Source: Phycisphaerales bacterium
Lineage (GTDB): Bacteria > Planctomycetota > Phycisphaerae > Tepidisphaerales > Tepidisphaeraceae
Direction of reading: 5' to 3'
DNA length: 7,575 nucleotides
Assembly (NCBI GenBank): GCA_003153655.1
Contig: PMAK01000124.1
Span: 1 to 7,575 of the forward strand
Position numbers and translations under genes: made by a program. This document shows, piece by piece, positions 5,965 through 7,575 of this stretch. The notes beneath the pieces were generated by a model, which saw nothing but the letters and a program-made list of their open reading frames with translations, was not told the origin of the DNA and searched no databases. The first letter of the stretch is position 1. The number at the start of each line of letters is the position of its first letter.

Positions 5965-7110
5965 CTATCCGCTGATGAGTTTGAGCAAAAAGTCATGATT
6001 CCAGCCGGCCAATTTCCTTCGACCGCGGATGCGGACCCGCTTGGCATGCTTCGATCCGCGATCTTTGAGCACGTTTAAGGCCATTCTTCGCAGGCGGCTG
6101 ACATTCTCCGCGCCATGATCCTTGTGGATGCGGCTGTCATCCTCATGGAAGCTGACGTCCAAGACGTGATGCAGGCCATTCTCGATCATCCAATGTCCGC
6201 GGATCGCCTGGGCCATGAACGCCGCGTCGACGCCCGCGTGGCTGCTGATGTAATAACGACGCTCGACACGGACGCCTTTGAGCGGAACGTCCCGCGTGGC
6301 CTCCACCACCGCCACGGATTTAAGCCCCGCCCATTCATGGGCCGTCTTGAGCCATTCGATTTGATCGGTCACCCAGACCTGGCGTTTCTCGATGCGGCCA
6401 TGCCCCTTCTCCACCGATTCCAGTTGTCCATGATTCACGTTCTGGAAGTTCTCCAGGATCATCTCGTCCAGATGGCATCGGATCGAGTCGTATAACGCCG
6501 GCTGGTTTTCCTTCACCGCCAGCACATAGTGGCCGCCCCGTTGCTCCACGATGGTTTTGGCGATTTCCTTCTGGCAACCGATCGCGTCGATCGTGACGGT
6601 CGCGCCTTTGAGGTCAACCAACCCCAGAATCTGGACGATGGCCTGAATTTCCTGGCCTTTGCCTTCGGTTTTTAATTGCGTGAAGACCTGGCCGTTGTCC
6701 GCAACGAAGAGACTGACCAGATGGGACATGCCGCTCTTGTCCCACCCGCGTTCAAAAGATCGGCGGATGCTCTTGCCGTCGATCGCCACCCGCTTTCCAC
6801 CGGACAGTTCGACCACCGACGCCATCCAATTCATGAAGCATCGCTCGAAGAGGTCCGGGTCCAGACGCGAAAACACGCGTCGAAACGTGTCGGCGCAGGG
6901 TACGCCGTGTTCCAGATCCAGGAAGGTCTCGAACCACGACTGCTTGGCCTGAACGAAGATTTCAAAATCATCCCATCCGTCGGCGTCGCAGATCGCGGCG
7001 CAGAACGCGAGGATGAGAATATCCATCAGACGATGTCGCACGTTGCGCGCTCGCGGGTCGGGCAGATCAAGAAAAAAGCGCAAAGGACCATGGGTCACTT
7101 GGCCGTCCAT
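5965..7110 (-). CDS. ISAs1-family transposase (DDE type)
   Basis: This 381-residue enzyme moves the surrounding element. The N-terminal part (about residues 1-95) is the ISAs1-associated domain, with FLDLPDPRARNVRHRL near residues 12-27 and a Cys- and Asp-rich ICDADGWDDFEIF. Catalytic residues are visible in RVAIDGKSIR (Asp111), VTIDAIGCQ (Asp175) and MIENGLHHVLDVSFHEDDS (Glu310 in the IEN), together with the family signature NQPALY. Length is typical and the frame is unbroken. The frame opens upstream at 7197, but the ATG at 7110 is preceded 7 bases away by GAGGAG and starts right at the conserved domain, so it is chosen. Related H-repeat proteins of enteric bacteria belong to the same family. 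Confidence 0.93.
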   Translation of the reverse strand: MDGQVTHGPLRFFLDLPDPRARNVRHRLMDILILAFCAAICDADGWDDFEIFVQAKQSWFETFLDLEHGVPCADTFRRVFSRLDPDLFERCFMNWMASVVELSGGKRVAIDGKSIRRSFERGWDKSGMSHLVSLFVADNGQVFTQLKTEGKGQEIQAIVQILGLVDLKGATVTIDAIGCQKEIAKTIVEQRGGHYVLAVKENQPALYDSIRCHLDEMILENFQNVNHGQLESVEKGHGRIEKRQVWVTDQIEWLKTAHEWAGLKSVAVVEATRDVPLKGVRVERRYYISSHAGVDAAFMAQAIRGHWMIENGLHHVLDVSFHEDDSRIHKDHGAENVSRLRRMALNVLKDRGSKHAKRVRIRGRRKLAGWNHDFLLKLISG

Positions 7111-7117
7111 GGCAAAG

Positions 7118-7123
7118 CTCCTC
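7118..7123 (-). promoter_or_regulatory. Ribosome binding site of ISAs1 transposase
   Basis: GAGGAG on the minus strand, 7 bases before the ATG at 7110. It decides the start against the earlier in-frame ATG at 7197. Confidence 0.75.
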
Positions 7124-7148
7124 AAAAAGAACCCGAGTTTCAATGTTC

Positions 7149-7164
7149 TCGCGAGGCCTCGCGA
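7149..7164. promoter_or_regulatory. 16-bp perfect palindrome in the ISAs1 leader
   Basis: TCGCGAGGCCTCGCGA reads the same on both strands. It sits between a candidate promoter (7177-7205) and the transposase ribosome binding site, about where the transcript would begin. It could be an operator for a dimeric regulator, possibly the transposase itself, or a stem-loop in the leader RNA. The symmetry is certain; any role is inference. Confidence 0.5.
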
Positions 7165-7176
7165 CCAGTGACAGAT

Positions 7177-7205
7177 GTAATAAACGACCCGACGCAATCG
7201 CGCAA
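7177..7205 (-). promoter_or_regulatory. Candidate promoter of ISAs1 transposase
   Basis: On the minus strand, TTGCGC (7205-7200) and TATTAC (7182-7177) are separated by exactly 17 bases, the ideal spacing for a sigma-70-type promoter. The boxes match consensus only in part (3 of 6 and 4 of 6). The position fits: inside the element, about 70 bases before the start codon. Confidence 0.35.
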
Positions 7206-7240
7206 TCCTAACAAGCGCCGAACTCTCGAGTGGGAAGGTT

Positions 7241-7257
7241 CATATGCGCCGGCCCTG
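7241..7257 (-). repeat. ISAs1 inverted repeat, transposase 5' side
   Basis: Complement reads CAGGGCCGGCGCATATG, 16 of 17 bases equal to the left repeat at 5947-5963. Confidence 0.88.
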
Positions 7258-7445
7258 GCCTCATCCTGTCAACGCTGTTTTTTTGGTAATTCGATATAGG
7301 CCGCTTATTATCTGTTGTCTCAAAAATTACTATTATGATGTTCATCGTGCTGATGTGTCATCCGCTAAAATTCCGAAGATCGCATGTTGTCCGTATGGTC
7401 GCGGAAGTATTCAGGGTCTCTAAATTTCCTCGGAAGCAAAGGGAA
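7258..7445. other. AT-rich spacer right of ISAs1
   Basis: This flank is noticeably richer in A and T than the element beside it, with an eight-T run near 7278-7284 and an AT-rich patch at about 7276-7345. No RNA gene or repeat is recognised. One plus-strand frame is open from 7290 onward and joins the partial gene at the right edge; possible earlier starts in it are ATG at 7335, 7338, 7353 and 7395, none with a clear ribosome binding site. Confidence 0.4.
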
Positions 7446-7575
7446 ATGGGGTTCGGTCAAGGAAAAACACGCGGCGCGCTAACCCGCGGGCCCGGCCGGG
7501 GTGGCAATACTGGGTACCCGGTCTTTCAGCTGGACGATCCGGGTGTCTTGAAAGCAAAGGCAAAGAACGCGGCCA
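7446..7575 (+). CDS. Unrecognised partial open frame at right edge
   Basis: An ATG at 7446, just after AAAGGGAA, opens a frame of 43 codons with no stop before the window ends. It starts MGFGQGKTRGALTRG, has a Gly- and Arg-rich stretch, then GYPVFQLDDPGVLKAKAKN. I do not recognise the family and assign no function. The start is uncertain because the same frame is open back to 7290, and the purine-rich sequence is too close to the ATG for an ideal ribosome binding site. The GYPVFQLDDP part looks protein-like, but 43 codons in GC-rich DNA can stay open by chance. Confidence 0.4.
   Translation, partial: MGFGQGKTRGALTRGPGRGGNTGYPVFQLDDPGVLKAKAKNAA

Larger units (their letters stand above)
5947..7257 (-). 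mobile_element. Complete ISAs1-family insertion sequence (1,311 bp)
   Basis: The ends are 17-bp inverted repeats with one mismatch: CAGGGCCAGCGCATATG at 5947-5963 against CAGGGCCGGCGCATATG read inward from 7257. Starting with CAGG is typical of ISAs1-family ends, as is the length. Inside is one full transposase gene on the minus strand. This family usually leaves 8-10 bp target duplications, but the flanks (ending TGTACTGT on the left, starting GCCTCATC on the right) do not match, so one flank has been lost or recombined since insertion. It lies just beyond the integrase stump. Confidence 0.9.

Noticed and set aside
263..7257. Composite transposon carrying the glycan cluster between two insertion sequences
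   Set aside because: The two elements belong to different families with unrelated ends (CCCGGATTATTC versus CAGGGCCRGCGCATATG), so they cannot act as one unit.
6676..7299. 207-codon open frame on the plus strand
   Set aside because: Opposite the ISAs1 transposase, crosses the element's inverted repeat, and resembles no protein.
7476..7486. GCGCTAACCCG near the right edge matching the IS1380 left junction (256-266)
   Set aside because: An 11-base match is expected several times by chance in a window this size, and it does not extend into the repeat.
1..7575. CRISPR array or tandem repeat array
   Set aside because: No regularly spaced repeats of the needed length were seen on reading through.

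Overview
The window looks like accessory DNA from a bacterium of the Planctomycetota or a related PVC-type lineage. The main clue is a protein tail at the left edge with a Val-Pro-Glu-Pro motif, a hydrophobic stretch and a basic C-terminus, i.e. a PEP-CTERM surface-sorting signal. PEP-CTERM proteins, IS1380 and ISAs1 elements and integrases with long non-conserved tails are all common there. The phylum assignment is an inference from gene content, not a measured result.

Layout, left to right. (1) 2-145, plus strand: 3' end of the PEP-CTERM protein gene. (2) 263-1846: a complete IS1380-family insertion sequence with 12-bp perfect inverted repeats and an apparently intact 453-residue transposase. 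Its leader (295-351) can fold into one long hairpin that buries the transposase ribosome binding site. (3) 1847-5093, minus strand: a compact cluster of glycan-modifying genes. In transcription order these are a GT-A glycosyltransferase (5093-4386), a family 2 glycosyltransferase (4361-3255), a SAM methyltransferase with two CxxC pairs (3258-2425), and a second SAM methyltransferase (2348-1847). The last is broken by a one-base frameshift in a seven-base homopolymer and then cut off by the IS1380 element. (4) 5094-5512: a gene-poor stretch upstream of the cluster. (5) 5513-5902, plus strand: the C-terminal stump of a tyrosine recombinase; its 3' end contains a 20-base match to the 3' end of a tRNA (serine type by its last base), probably an old attachment site. 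(6) 5947-7257: a complete ISAs1-family insertion sequence with 17-bp inverted repeats (one mismatch), an intact 381-residue transposase, a candidate promoter and a 16-bp perfect palindrome in its leader. (7) 7258-7575: AT-rich DNA leading into an unrecognised open frame that runs off the right edge.

The cluster probably builds and methylates a surface polysaccharide. The two glycosyltransferases would add sugars, and the methyltransferases would modify sugars or a lipid-linked intermediate. The genes are tightly spaced, with a 24-base gap and a 4-base ATGA overlap, so they are probably one transcript. PEP-CTERM export is known to co-occur with exopolysaccharide gene sets, so the left-edge tail fits this theme. 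Both insertion sequences lack a clean target duplication, and the missing half of the methyltransferase is not on the far side of the IS1380 element, so the region has been rearranged by deletion or recombination. I see no convincing new multi-gene system. The most interesting new-looking features are the IS1380 leader hairpin, the frameshift at a canonical slippery heptamer in the methyltransferase, and the tRNA-derived segment inside the recombinase tail.
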